From Ophiodon elongatus (taxonomy: Eukaryota > Chordata > Actinopteri > Perciformes > Hexagrammidae), in contig JACSYO010001880.1 in the NCBI GenBank assembly GCA_016806645.1, forward strand, positions 694,501 through 758,500: a stretch of 64,000 nt of DNA. Direction: 5' to 3'. The notes beneath the pieces are model-generated. The model did not search any database, was not told the DNA's origin, and saw only the letters and a list, made by a program, of their open reading frames with translations. The translations under genes and the position numbers were made by a program. How positions within the stretch are numbered: the first letter of the stretch is position 1; every line of letters starts with the position of its first letter. Of the stretch, positions 51,801-64,000 are shown one piece after another.

Positions 51801-52554
51801 TACACACTACCTATTAACCTTTTCCTTCTATTTTTCTGGGTGTAAAATTAATTTGAAAACATGAAAATGGTCTTTTAGTTTCTAATTATTTCCTAAAATG
51901 TAGTAGTCGAAATTAGCTGTCGTTCTAGTATTGTATTTTTAAAAAAAAATCCTTGTCTTCTGCTGTACGCAACACCTGCAATTATGATGTGTGATACTTT
52001 AAAATCTTGTCACATGATATAAAACACCTTTTCCGCAACAATAGTCACGTCCCAGTAAAGGCTACAGGCTCTACATTTCAGTTGCAACACATTAACGCTG
52101 AGTACACATTGTCTACCTTTTGAATTCTCACAGTCTGTGCACTCAATGAATGCGGACAATGTGTGGACTCTCGACTGGTAGAAAGAACCCTCTACAATTT
52201 TATAGGCTCTTTTTTTTTTACAACAGATATAATGATACCAATCTAATACCCCTGTAAGCTGTGACAGTGAGCCTACATCTATATTACCAGGACTCTGAAA
52301 CTGAAGCAGCTAAATGGAATTCAGCCATATTTGTTTTTGTTATTTACATCTGTCCTTTTCCTATTTTTGCCCATCGAGGATTGGACAGGACTCTTTTGAT
52401 ATGTAAAGTCATTAGACCTACAGTGTAAACTGTGATATTACATGAGGCCCTATCATTTATTTTACAGTTATGTCAGTTAAGTGCAGAAGTTATGTGACCT
52501 TTTTTTGAAACGTCAGCTAATCATTTCCTCATTTGGTTTCTGCAGACCGTCATC

Positions 52555-55500
52555 ATGGACAAGATTTTGGAGGGCCTTGTGAGCTCCGATCACTCTGTTC
52601 CAGTGAAGAGAGCCATTGTGAAGAAGGTAGTGGAAGCAGCAGAGAAAGAGGTGACAGAGGAGCAGTGTCAGGCATTGTTTACCCTCACCACGCGCCTCAT
52701 CTTGCTTGGTGAAGATGCCTTTCAGAGGCAGATCGGCTTCCAGGTTTTGGAAGCCTACGCGCGCTACCACCGCCCAGATTTTGAGCGTTTCTTCAGTAAA
52801 GACTTTGTCCTCGGTCTCCTCCAGCAGGGCTATGGCCACCTGGACCGCAAAGACCCAGCCGTAATAGACTACATTCACTGCTGCCTGCGGCTGCTCATCA
52901 GCTGCCCCTCTGTGCTTGAGAGCTTCAGCGTGATTCAGGTGGAGGTTTTAAGGATGGTGTGTGAACGTCCTGAGCCGGCTCTCTGTGCCCACCTGAGCAC
53001 TCTGCTGTCAGACTTTGTGCAGTGCATCCCGAGGGAGAAGTCGGGCGTTTTGTTCTGCCAGCAGCTGGTGAGGACCATCAGTTATTTCCACTGCTTTGCC
53101 AGCCAAGAACGGGAGCTGAGAGAGTATGTAGGTCAGGTGACAAAGGTCAGCACACTGCTGCAAAACATCTGGAAGGCTGATCCAGCCACACTGCTTCCCT
53201 CCCTGCAGGAAGTGTTTGCTATTATCTCTTCCACAGGTAAGGCTTCTTCCTTCCTTTCTTTCTTCCTTCCAAAACCTCTATAATACATTGAGCAAAAACA
53301 ACCATTACTTTTCTGTAGGGTACGTTTAGGGACACCTGGAATTAGGTACAGATGTTCTTAAGAAGCTTACGTTATGAACAAATTTAGATTTATTCTTAGA
53401 ATTATAAATGTCTGTCTCCCAGTAATGAAAAAATAGTATTTGTGTTTGGCAGCGTGGGACCATGACTTATAACTCTCCCTCCATAAATCTTGGCAGTAAT
53501 ACAAGGGTTGTTAGCACATGATTGAACACCTAGGAACAGTTACCTTGTTTTCATTTATTTTTTTCAGGGCCCAGCCAAAAGCTGACTTTGATCCTGTGGC
53601 TTAGTTCTCTCATTTGTATAGGTTGGCTGATGTTCATCCATTCAGTATTATTGGCACACAGATTATTTAAATTGTTTATGTAGTGGCCTCACTTTACACA
53701 CGACATTGCTTGGAGCAATTCTTGGAGCAAAAAAAACCGAAAAAAAACAAAAAAAACTTTCAAATTCACAAGGTGTGCATTTTCGTCAAGGGCAAATGTT
53801 GAAGCAGTAGCTGTGAATATGTAGTTGAGTTCAGAATACTTCAAGCTGCCGTTGATGGTAAATTTCGGGCATGTCCTCCTGAGCCCACTGTGAAGTGTTG
53901 CGAGTGAGCAGCACAAAATAACAAACAGCAGGCAGCAGTTTCAATTATACAGACACACTGACACACTGACAGCATGCGTCAGTGAGCGATGCCAGCAGGG
54001 CAAAAGGGTCAAAAGGTCACCGCCTCATTTTCAGTAAGATTTTTCAGGTGAGCTGTGCTTCTAAAAAGCTGGTGTCAAAATCCTGTCCCAATAACAACTC
54101 AGCAGATCCACACTCCTCTTCCCAGATATTACACAAACAGTGTGGAACGCGAAACAAATATTACAGGAAATCATCAAAGGAAAGCTGTGGAAAGCATTTG
54201 TTAATGCAGAGCTATTCAGCTGCAGAGCAATTTAGGCCTACTTTAGTTTAACTGTGCTCTGTGCAGCTGTATTATGTACAAATGAATGGGTATCTTACTT
54301 CATATCAGCAGATACCCAGCACTCAATGTTAAAAAAAAAATTGATTTCATTCCAAATCACAGGAGATGGACAAAACAGCAGGAAGAGCTTAAATATAAAG
54401 CCTTAGTTTGTGGTGGTGTTGTACTGCATTATGTCAAAATGATCAAAAGGTACTCTGGTAAATGTTGGTCTAAAAATATTCACATTGGTAAACATTTCTA
54501 CCCCTACTACTCTCCACTGATCCCAAAAGAAAATATGCTGTTGTGTAGTTATGTACCATTTCTGCTGTGATTTATCTTTTGCAGACCCCTCCTTTGACCC
54601 TTCCATTGCTCTGGCCAGCCTGGTGCAGCACATCCCCGTCCAGATGATCACAGTGCTCATCAAGAGTCTCACCACGGACCACAATGTCAAAGACGCAAGC
54701 ATGACTAAAGCTCTCTGCAGGTAACCGCTCGCGTTTAATCATCCGAGATCATTGTTGCCGTAACATAACCACCATGTTTTTCGCATTCTTTTTTTAACTC
54801 CATATCCATCTCTCCGTCCAGGATGATTGACTGGCTTTCTTGGCCTCTGGCCCAACATGTTGATACCTGGGTCATTGCTCTACTGAAGGGACTGGCTGCA
54901 GTTCAGAAGTTCACTATCCTCATAGACGTCACTCTGCTCAAAATTGAACTGGTTTGTACTGGGAACTCCTCATTTTGATTTATGGAAGAAGCAAGTCAGA
55001 AATTTAAAGCTACACAGATGTTAAACTGCAGTAATAATTAAGCTAGATTGCAGCCTTTCTTTTAAATTCAGATATATTACCCAGGGCTGTACAGATGTAT
55101 TAATTATAGGAAGATGTATTTTTTTTTTTTTTAACCCATAGGTATTCAGTCGTCTGTGGTACCCCATTGTGCGGCAGGGAGCGCTCGCGGTGCTCTCCCA
55201 CATGCTGCTGAGTTTCCAGCACTCTCCTGAAGCCTTCCATCTGGTACGGGCTCTCCTGCCTCCTCACAGCCCCTCTCACACGGCCACTTTATTGGTTTTC
55301 TCATTTTCTTCTCTTCTGGCTTAAATGACTTCAAAGCTGCACAGACTTCTTTTCCCCGAAACCCGGGCTCAGCAGCGCTCTCCCGCTAATGATGTGTGAC
55401 GCACTTAAATGTTGAGCAATGGCCCTTTGCGTTGGACAATTTCATTAGTGTCTAAAAACGTGAATATTCTCAAAAAGAGTCAGCAAATGAGACTCAACCC

Positions 55501-58500
55501 TCTGTGGGGCTCCTGATGTGCAACTACCCTCTGGCTGACCGTGCTGCATATTTCTACGATTTAATATTAGCAATATTCCAGCACCACGGTGTCCTCAACG
55601 GTTTTCTCTTATCTTTATCCCTCACCGTCCCAGGTTGTTCCACATGTGGTGCATCTTGTCCAGTCTTTGAGGACCGATGGTCTCCCCACCAGCAAAGCGT
55701 TCTTGCTGCAGTTCACTGAGCTCATCCACTGCATGATGTACCAGTACTCCGGCTTCCCTGACCTCTATGACCACATAGTAGAGGCCATCAAGGTAAAAGA
55801 GTCTGCTACGTGTGTTCTCATGTATATTGGTATTCAGGAAAATGTTGCTAACCAGTTAGAAGGTGATTGCATTAATCATCAAAAGCTTTAAGACTTTATC
55901 CAATCATTTAAATGTCCCCTTCTCAGGATCTCCCCAAACCCGGAGAGGAGAAGATCAAGCTGGTGTTGAATCAAAGTGCCTGGACGTCCCAATCCAACTC
56001 ATTCGCCTCGGGTCCTCTGAGGCAAGTTGGAAAGTCTGAGACCGGCAAGACTGGCCTGGTCAACCTGGGGAACACCTGCTTCCTGAACAGCATCATCCAG
56101 ACTCTCTTCATGGCCACGGAGTGAGTTGTGTATGCAAAAACACACGCACACTTGTTGCGTTTGATACATTTGTATCCTGAAACATGATGCATAAATGATG
56201 GACAGTCTAAGTGCAGTTAACCTCTTTGTTTTTTCACAGTTTCAGGCGGCATGTTTTATCATTACATCTAAATGGTTCCAACACACTAATGAAAAAGCTC
56301 CAGCTGCTCTTTGCTTTCCTTGCACACACTCAGGTTAGTGTCGACCTGTGTAATCGATAATAGATATAACAATGTATTATTTCTTTTGACGACAACAGTT
56401 GATGACACAACGACTCTGTGGTTTATGTCTGTTTCCTGCAGAGGGCAGCATATGCTCCCAAAAACTTCTTGGAAGCTTCTCGCCCTCCCTGGTTCAACGT
56501 CGGCTCTCAGCAGGACTGTTCTGAGTACCTCAGATTTATTCTAGACAGGTACGGTTGCGCTCCAAGCAGATTAGGTGAATCATAATTGGATTGTGTCAAG
56601 TTGGTGTGTCAGTTTCAAATCCAAAATTACTTTTCCTTTATTGTTCCCTTTTGCCAAATAAATGGCACGAGGCAAAGGGGAACAATAAAGGAAAAGTAAA
56701 TGCATAATTTTTGTGTCACTAAATGCAAAATGGAGAGGATGTTGATTTAAAAAAAGCTTTTGCTATTCAGAACGCGTAAAGCATTTAGATTGGCACAAAT
56801 TCAAATCAATATTGCAGTTTTGTTTTTCCTTCTCTAATGTTGAGTGCCCCATGTCTCCTGATCTCAAGGTTACACGAAGAAGAGAAAACACTTCAAGTCC
56901 TGGAGTCGGTTAAGCCAAAGGTCGCCCCCCCTGTTGACACGAGCAGCAAAGGCCCAACAGGTCAGACTTCTCCAGAGAACGGCGAGGAGTCGTCTTTGGC
57001 TCCAGAAGAAATCAAACCTGAGAATGACGGGAGGACTTTGATAGAAAAGACGTTTGGTGGGAAGCTGATCACAGGTATTCGCTGTATGCAGTGCAACTGC
57101 ATCTCCGAGAAAGAGGAGCCTTTTACGGACCTCTCTTTGGCCTTCTGTCCTTCTGCCTCTCAGGGCAGCCCTCAGCCTGAGGGGCCCTCCGAGGAACCCA
57201 AGGTTCTCTGTCAGGGATCCGTCAATGGCGGCAGTGAAATTCCCGAGCCAGGCTCGGCCAAATCACCAGCTAGCAATGCCCATTTTGTGCCAGTGACGAA
57301 TGAGCCGCCTCTGTCTGTGCCTGACTTGGTGAACTATTTCCTGGCTCCAGAGATCCTGGACGAAGAGAATGCCTATTTCTGTGAGAAGTGTAGCTCCCTC
57401 CAGCGGGCGGAGAGGACCATGAAAGTGGTGTCGGCGCCTGAATACTTGATCCTCACCCTGCTGCGGTTCTCATATGATGCCAAATGCCATGTCCGGAGGA
57501 AGATATTGGACAACGTCACCATCCCGCCACTCATGAGACTTCCTGTACACGCCCCTTTAATGCAGACACAATGTTCCTCTTGTACCTCTTCTCCTCTGCA
57601 AGTGGATTCTCCTGAGAGCAGTGAGAATCTGGCAAAGAAGCTCAAACCATCTCAAAAGGACGAAGAGGAAGAAGAGAAGGCGAGAATAGTTGGAGCGGAG
57701 CAGATCAACAGAGGAGGCGAGATGTCAGTCCAGTCGGTGCCCTATGTCCTCAGCTCGGTGGTGATGCATTCTGGGATATCGTCGGAGAGTGGCCACTACT
57801 ATTCTTACGGTCACAACATTAATGGAGCAGATGGAGCACAGCATCCAGCCAAGCACTTTGCCCTCAAGGAGGATTTGGGGAATGGCCACCCTGAGTGTAG
57901 CCTCTCCACTTGCTCCGCTCTCTCAATTCCACCTGAACAAGGAGACACGCCCCCGAATAGTGGCCAGGAGGCAAGGGATTGGCTGCTGTTCAATGATAGC
58001 AGAGTGACATTCACGTCCTTCCAATCGGTGCAGAACATTACAAACCGCTTCCCCAAGGACACGGCGTATGTGCTCATGTACAGGAAGCAGGAGCTCCCGG
58101 GGCAGAACGTAAACGGGGGCCTGATGGCAAACGGAATGAGACTGAGTGTTGAGCCTCCCCTGCAGAAGGAACTACTGGATGCTATAATCAAGGACAACAA
58201 GCTGTATTTACAGGTATGTGGGGGTGAACCAAAAAAAAAAAAAACACCTACTTCTCCCACATACAGGCTATTGTGATACCCGTTTTTAAAATCGCTCCCT
58301 AGAAATTATACGAATAAACGCGAGCCAAGTGTGAAATGATTTGCATTCGAGCAAGTATTTAATCTGCTGCTAAGAGGTTCACTGGGTATTTTGGGTGAAA
58401 CCACCGTGCTTATTTTTCATGCTTTAGATGCATTCGACGCATAACGTCATTACCACTAACCCCTCGAAGCGTGAAGTTATTATGAAAGTCAAGGGCTGTA

Positions 58501-59038
58501 AAATATTCTCTCAGGTGGAAAGAAGCTGAGTGAAAACAGACCATACTTTTACAGAAGACTAAGAGAGGATTGGATTTTTTTAAAAACTGAACTTGAAGCC
58601 AAATCTGAACTGTCCTGTTACAAGACATGAGGTGTAATTTCACGAGTCATTGAACTGTGTTGTGTAGAGTTGACTTTCTAGTGCACTTGTATAAGCGAGT
58701 AGAGTAAATCACCTCTAGAGGGTGCTGTGATGATGTGAAGTGACAACTCTGAATAACTCCGTCAGATTGAACCCCATCGGCGCTGCATTCACTCTTTGGC
58801 ATACCTCATATATTTCACACGTAAAAAGTGATCTAACTCTGACACATTTCTCTTTCCTCCACGCTGTCAACAGGAACAGGAGCTCAGTGCTCGGACCCAG
58901 GCTCTCCAGGCCCCGTCGTCCTCCTGCTCTTTCAGGCCCAACGGTTCAGATGACAATAACCCCCCGGGGAGCTGCGGCCCATCTGGGGGAGGGGGAGGGG
59001 GAGGGGGCTTCAATACCATTAGTAGACTGGTCTTCTGA
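52555..59038 (+). CDS. usp38: Ubiquitin-specific protease 38
   Basis: Cysteine deubiquitinase; mammalian USP38 acts on histone H2B and on innate-immune and other signalling proteins. Exons: 52555-53236, 54585-54720, 54822-54951, 55142-55243, 55634-55792, 55927-56120, 56240-56333, 56442-56548, 56869-58213, 58874-59038. They total 3114 nt, 1037 residues (human 1042). The start gives MDKILEGLVSS, identical to the human N-terminus as I remember it. Residues 1-400 are a helical repeat-like region; the catalytic domain starts near 440. The nucleophile Cys454 is in GNTCFLN (codon 56077-56079). The catalytic His, about residue 844, is in SESGHYYSYG (57794-57796), followed by WLLFNDSRVTF. The C-terminus, with its poly-glycine run, ends RLVF as in human. 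Two CxxC-type pairs in exon 9 (CMQC, CEKC) suit a zinc-binding fingers subdomain. All splice sites are GT-AG. Confidence 0.97.
56627..56699. repeat. 29 bp near-perfect inverted repeat in usp38 intron 8
   Basis: The left arm 56627-56655 and right arm 56671-56699 are reverse complements with one mismatch; the spacer is 15 bases (AAATAAATGGCACGA). The arms read TTACTTTTCCTTTATTGTTC onwards. As RNA it would fold into a long hairpin. It could be a remnant of a MITE, a palindromic insertion or an unannotated hairpin RNA; the sequence does not decide. Confidence 0.85.
56869..58213 (+). other. usp38: usp38 exon 9: main part of the catalytic domain
   Basis: The 1345-nt exon encodes the fingers and palm of the USP fold. 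Blocks LIEKTFGGKL, FTDLSLAFCPS, NYFLAPEILDEENAYFCEKC, EPEYLILTLL-like APEYLILTLLRFSYD, VRRKILDNV and the His box all match USP38. The acidic or serine-rich linkers between them (for example QKDEEEEEKARIVG) differ from mammals, as is usual for this insert. It ends KDNKLYLQ with donor GTATGT. Confidence 0.93.
58984..59008 (+). repeat. usp38: GGGGGA simple repeat coding for poly-glycine in usp38
   Basis: A (GGGGGA)n-like tract in the last coding exon encodes a run of eight glycines before FNTISRLVF. The human protein has a like-sized glycine run in the same place, so it is a constrained part of the protein as well as a simple repeat. Confidence 0.85.
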
Positions 59039-59164
59039 AGGAAGAATATGCTGCAGGAAACCAGACGAAGTGGCACTAAGAGTCGAGAACTGATCATACC
59101 ATAGATGTGCATATAACCTCATGAAAAGAGCACTGAAATGATCTAAACGCACACACACACACCA

Positions 59165-59216
<52 letters not shown>

Positions 59217-59800
59217 TGTCTGCGCTGATTCTGATACTACAGTTGATTTTTGTTCTTTCTAAAATATTTTTAATACCACTGTTTCACTCATTATTTGATT
59301 GTATTTTATTTATTGAGATAATTTTTTTGTGATCTCAACATTGTAATCTTTCATTGAACTTCCAAATTTCAAAACGTGAGAGATTTAAAAAAAAAAAACA
59401 AAAAAAAAAAAGAAAGAAAAAAAAAAACTTCTTGGTGCAAATGTATTCTCTCACTTAAATAAAATCGATTGCATACAGTAATAGATATGTGATACTGGTT
59501 GAGTCGAGAACATGCTCATGTTATCTGGCTTGTCGCAGTGTTTATAATATTACCACACACGCAAATACACACGCGTACACACATTACAGAAGAAAGCATT
59601 CAACTGTAAGATAAAAATACTTTTTTGATTTGTCATAGTTCTGGACATGCAGCTCACAACCTTTTGTGTATTTTTCTGATTTGCATGCAGCTTTTCTTCA
59701 CGAGCTGTTCTCTGATTTTCATGATGTTTTGGATCTTTTTTTTGACGTGTGCTTTGCTGTGTTTTACAGGTTTCATATCCCATGCAATAAATGTACATAT
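59039..59800 (+). other. usp38: usp38 3'UTR
   Basis: After the TGA at 59036-59038 the transcript should carry the CA microsatellite at 59150-59214 and A-rich tracts near 59385-59430. Candidate poly(A) signals are AATAAA at 59458-59463 and AATAAA at 59786-59791. Either could end the message; the second is followed by a T-rich stretch further on. Confidence 0.55.
59150..59214. repeat. (CA)n microsatellite in usp38 3'UTR
   Basis: About 65 bases of CA units, interrupted twice by ACC near the start. It is a simple repeat, likely polymorphic. Confidence 0.95.
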
Positions 59801-62700
59801 GACTTAAAATATCATAATCATGGAATACAAAACTATGTGTGAATACTACATTTGGGTAATCTGCACGATAAAGGCATTTTCAACATGAATATTTTATGCT
59901 GACTAATAGGTTATGTTTAAACATATTTGACAACAGTTAACTGTTTGACGGCATATTTTAATGTATTCCTCTGAGTTCATCATTCAGGGAGACTTTTGTG
60001 TTCATGCTGATTTCATGTGCCTTTTTGATATATTTAATGCAGATTTTTGAAGAGGAATTTGTCAAGATACACGCCTCAGCTGTACTGTGTTAATATTCAT
60101 AATGGCTTCACATGTCCCTACAGTAAAAACAACCCAGTATATGTTGTATTGTCTTACTTAACTAACTTAAGTTATATTAAAGAGGTATGTTGGCAAAGAG
60201 GTGGCAGATGTTGGGGATCTAACTATAAATGTAATGGCTAACATGACAATACAAATGTAAAAAAAAAAGAAGAAATTAAGAAGATGAAAGGCAATTATTG
60301 AATACTCAATTGAGCGATGGCAAGAAGAAGTTATGAGTGTTATGCTCAAGCATACCTCAATGTCTGCATGACATTTCCACTGCATAGAATATATTAACCA
60401 CGAGGAGCCATGTCTAGTACTACTTCTTGCCTTTTGTTTTTTTATGGGATAATCACCCATTGTACATCATTTGTAATCTTTCTTGCAGTATAGACAAACC
60501 TTTTCAACACTATTGCCAGTTTTCTTCTAGATCTAAGTATAACAATATGGATTTGCGAATAATAGGTTTTCTTTAATAAAATAGATGCTTCAAAATGAAA
60601 ATGGTTAAATGTTAAATTCAGTATGTTATTGATACTACTAACCTCAGTAATCCCACTCCAAAGCATGCAGCTCTTTATTGTGTTAGCAACTGTTGATTTA
60701 AAAAAGAAAAACAGAAGTGTACATTGTTGCATAATTCAACAAAACAAGCTCATGTATCATCTTTTTGCATTGACTGCAAAATATTGTTTTTTGCATAAAT
60801 GGAAGTGAGTCAAAACAAAGCAGTGTCGGAAAAAGGAACTGGGAAATCACATGCGATCCCTTCCTATTCCCATGGGCAAAGGAAAGATGACAGTTGTAAT
60901 GTAGCAACAGCAAAGGATTCACAAAGGTGCCATTTATTACTAATTAGCGATTGATATGGGAAAAAAAACGTAGTAGGACAAGATATTTCAAAGGGCATTT
61001 GGGGAAGAAAAAAAATCAATGATTCTCAACTATTAATCAACCAAAGCGTTACACTTTTCACCTCACATTTGTTGAAAACCATTTATGGCATGATATATCT
61101 TCTGTTCAATTTAATGTCATATTAGGATTCTATTATATTGAAACATGTTATAGGTTTTTTTAGTGCCATACATTGCATACAGTACGCATATTTATTTGGC
61201 ATGTACTGACCGGTCTGTTCATCTGGTGTTATCACAATTTACAACTGAGGATGTATGCACCTGCAAAGCACAGCAACAAGAGACCATATTAAAGACAGCT
61301 TCACAGACACAAATGCCAAATTAATGAAGCATGATGCATCAAAAACATTGCACACAAGCTACTTGTTGTTGCAACAAGAGGAATGTAGTGCTAAATATAT
61401 GCTAGCCTATCATGAGGAATTATTCATTAACCGGAATTGTTGTATTGTGTCTACATCCTTTAATTGCTCTCTATTTCTTCATCAATAGCGCGGTGGCTGT
61501 TGAAAGAGGTAATGTACAATGGCAAAGTCATTAATCACAGACTAACAAGAAACATCCTTTGGGGGAAGTGTTTACCATTACAATGGCATTCCAATATGAT
61601 TCCTCAGAAACCATTCTGAGTCTAGAGGGACCGCGTCTTTGCTCGTGGATTAGACTTAGTTGTGGATGTCCGGTATATTGATCAGATATGGTAAACCAAA
61701 TCAATATTCCTACTTGTAAAAATTATCTTTATATTGTGGTGTTGGACAGTCGCCTAGAAAACTACTGATCTATCTTTCTGAGATTTCAGTTAAAAAAAAG
61801 AAGCACAAGCTGACTAAAGATATCTCTGATATGAGTTGCAGTTTCAAGGCATTGTTAAAGAGTGAAAAAAGACTAAATATTTGATACTGATTTAAACTGT
61901 TGTACTCGATGAACAACAATGATACTAAATACCACAGAAGATAAATGCCATAATATGACACCTTAGACGAGGTAAATGAGTGCACTGTCTTCCTTCCTTC
62001 TATTCTACTTAGACATTACAGGATTTTATAACGAGTTTTCTTGACGGAATAAACACGCATTATGGATAATGTAGTTTAGACCTGCAATGATTCCTTGAGA
62101 CATTTCGTTTCAGACTGAGGTGGGTCCTTTCTTTGTCTTCCCTGCAATTGTCTGAGCCCACTTTCTGTAATCACGCAGAGGTGCATGTGGCTGTATTACA
62201 TCATGTTCCACCTATCAAACCGCCCTACAGTAAGTTGTTGTGTTATGGGACAGGAACACAAACGATAGTTGAACTACATGTCCCATGGTGGAAGCTTTAT
62301 AGTTTTCGCTCCACGCCGCCGCCTCCCCGTTTTCGTCCTCTCAAGTAATTAAGCGAGCAGAGCTGCAAAAACGTGACATCCGGTAGTAACTTTCTAAATA
62401 AATCTCCCAACGTTGAGGGACAACGTTGAAGGAATGTGTTTTGAGTGGTTTTGCTTTCTAAACATGACTATTACCTTGAAGGGGATATCATGATCTTAAT
62501 TTAATTTTAATTCGGTATTTGTTAAACTTCTGCTTTTACCAAATATCATAACTAGCCATGACTCTGAAAGTTTGGACAGACGAGCATATATAACTGTGAC
62601 TGTTGAATATCAACTAACAAAGACAAATTAGCACATTTACACGTAAAATGTCCGTTTTAGCCGTTAACATCGGCGCGATAGAGCCGTTTAAACTGACGTT
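59800..62700. other. Intergenic DNA between usp38 and gab1
   Basis: AT-rich sequence with only short open frames that show no domains. No RNA gene or intact mobile element could be recognised. The CpG content rises after about 62300, where the gab1 upstream region begins. Confidence 0.55.
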
Positions 62701-63451
62701 CTGGACATTTATTTTGAAGGAATCCTTGAACATCCGCTCCGCTGCCGTTCGGTCCGCGAGCTTGACATCGCCATGTTTTAGAGGAGGGTGAGTCCAGGGA
62801 AAGACGGAGCGCCACACTGTCAATCACAATTAAGGAACCATGGGAGTAAACTGGTGAGGAAGCTCGGCGGAACCACAGTGTTTACGGTGAAGATTTGCTT
62901 TTTAATTTGCGCGGAAACGACCACTATGCACCGGCACACTGTGGGACATTCACGTCCGAGCTCGCCAACTGAGAATCGCTCCACTTTTACGGGAATACGA
63001 GCATGAGACGTGACATATAACAACAGAGAAACTTAGCGACTTTTCAGTTGCCTGTGCCCTTTTTTCCCCCTTCTTCTTCCCTCACAGCGTTCCAGTTTGA
63101 ACACAATACACAAGTCACGGTTGATATTTGTTCACGAGGCGGTGCCGCGGAGGGTTTATTAAACCCGAGCCCTGGATATACCCGTGTTTTTTACTCCCGA
63201 CTCGTGGAAAATCTGGTCCGTGCATTTCAGAGAGCTGCCTGGTCGGCGAGTCGACGGTATTTATCGCTCCCTGAAAACATAGAAATACTTCACTCGAACT
63301 TTTTTTATACATCAACGTCTCCGTTTGAGCTTTGTGCCAACGTTTCTTTCTTTTCTTTCTTCCAGGTACAAGAAGACACTCCCAGAAACAAACGAAGCCA
63401 AACGGCGGTCTCCGCTCCAACTTCAGCGAGAGGCAGCAGCAGGCAGCAGCT
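62700..63451 (+). promoter_or_regulatory. gab1: gab1 promoter and 5'UTR region
   Basis: The 750 bases before the gab1 start are more GC/CpG-rich than the intergenic DNA (for example CCGCTGCCGTTCGGTCCGCG near 62739 and GGTGCCGCGGAGGG near 63141). A strong pyrimidine tract with AG (TTTCTTTCTTCCAG ending at 63365) could be an acceptor for a split 5'UTR, but may be chance. Open frames over this region end just at the gab1 start in other frames and are not proteins. Confidence 0.5.
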
Positions 63452-63523
63452 ATGAGCGGGGGAGATGTGGTGTGTTCAGGGTGGCTGAGAAAGTCTCCTC
63501 CGGAAAAAAAGTTGAGACGTTAC
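63452..63523 (+). CDS. gab1: GRB2-associated-binding protein 1, first coding exon (partial)
   Basis: GAB1 is a docking protein recruited to receptor tyrosine kinases, notably MET and EGFR; it binds GRB2, PI3K and SHP2 and has an N-terminal PH domain. The exon encodes 24 residues, MSGGDVVCSGWLRKSPPEKK followed by LRRY, then donor GTAAGT. This is the first strands of the PH domain and differs from human GAB1 only by E5D and K22R as I recall it. The start sits in GCAGCTATGAGC. All further exons lie beyond the right end. GAB2 and GAB3 have similar starts, but the neighbouring usp38 supports gab1. Confidence 0.92.
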
Positions 63524-64000
63524 GTAAGTGCACTTTATATCCAATTTGTTACATTGTATTAAACATAAACCCCATTGCACACTGAATTGTGCCCCGCTCT
63601 TCCCGGGACACTCTTCGCGTGCACGGGAACAGACGTGTGTAGGCCTCGTCTCTCGGCTGCATTTCAACACATAATGCCTTTTGACGTTTTCTGAACCCGA
63701 AACCGTGTTGTGTGACTTCTCCAACCACAGTTAGAGCGGCTTTTACCATTAATTATAACTTACTGTCGTTATCGTTTTGCTCAACATGCACTTCAACGGG
63801 GAACTGTTGCTGTTGTTTAGGGTCAAACCCGAGGCTTTCCCCCCTTTGAGCCAGCCTCTTTATTAACTAGTTAACGCTCCCATCTCACAGCGTTAACCTC
63901 TGAGGATCTGACTTTCTTTGACCCACACAATACATTCATTACTTTGGGAAGCAGTGCTTGTGACGTCACAGGCAGTGCTCCCTGTGTCAAAGCTGGTAGA

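Noticed and set aside
63048..63585. Open frames across the gab1 start region (up to 135 codons)
   Set aside because: They are out of frame with the conserved GAB1 N-terminus and cross the splice donor.
1..64000. tRNA, rRNA or snoRNA genes
   Set aside because: No cloverleaf with a matching B box, no rRNA core and no clear C/D or H/ACA pair was found by eye; a covariance-model search would be needed to exclude small RNAs.

Overview
The window is nuclear DNA from a ray-finned fish, most likely a percomorph teleost. The genes are split by canonical GT-AG introns and encode vertebrate-specific proteins. The intergenic and intronic DNA holds CA/GT microsatellites, LINE remnants and degenerate interspersed repeats of kinds I recognise from perch-like fishes. 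Nothing looks bacterial, and I see no CRISPR array, operon, tRNA or rRNA. Exon limits below come from joining open frames at GT/AG sites; in all three complete genes the summed exon length is a multiple of three and the protein length fits the family.

Layout: (1) 1-10122, gene-poor upstream DNA with repeat copies and an interstitial telomere-like block. (2) 10123-39828, plus strand, a 24-exon FREM2/FREM3-type gene (frem3 by synteny) for a 3141-residue membrane-anchored basement-membrane protein, with an 11 kb intron 2. (3) 41282-48860, minus strand, smarca5 (ISWI ATPase SNF2H), 24 coding exons, 1029 residues, convergent with frem3. (4) 48861-52545, a GC-rich smarca5 promoter, LINE fragments and the usp38 5' region. 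(5) 52555-59038, plus strand, usp38 (ubiquitin-specific protease 38), 10 coding exons, 1037 residues. (6) 59039-63451, the usp38 3'UTR, intergenic DNA and the gab1 5' region. (7) 63452-63523, plus strand, the first coding exon of gab1, running out of the window.

The four genes do not form a pathway. They are an old vertebrate neighbourhood: USP38, GAB1, SMARCA5 and FREM3 also lie together on human chromosome 4q31. The tail-to-tail SMARCA5/FREM3 pair is kept, but here the USP38-GAB1 pair is inverted relative to it compared with human. I found no convincing undescribed system. The items most worth checking are the full FREM2-like architecture at the FREM3 locus, the relative inversion, the telomere-like block, a near-perfect 29 bp intronic inverted repeat in usp38, and a CGCG-type promoter motif near smarca5.
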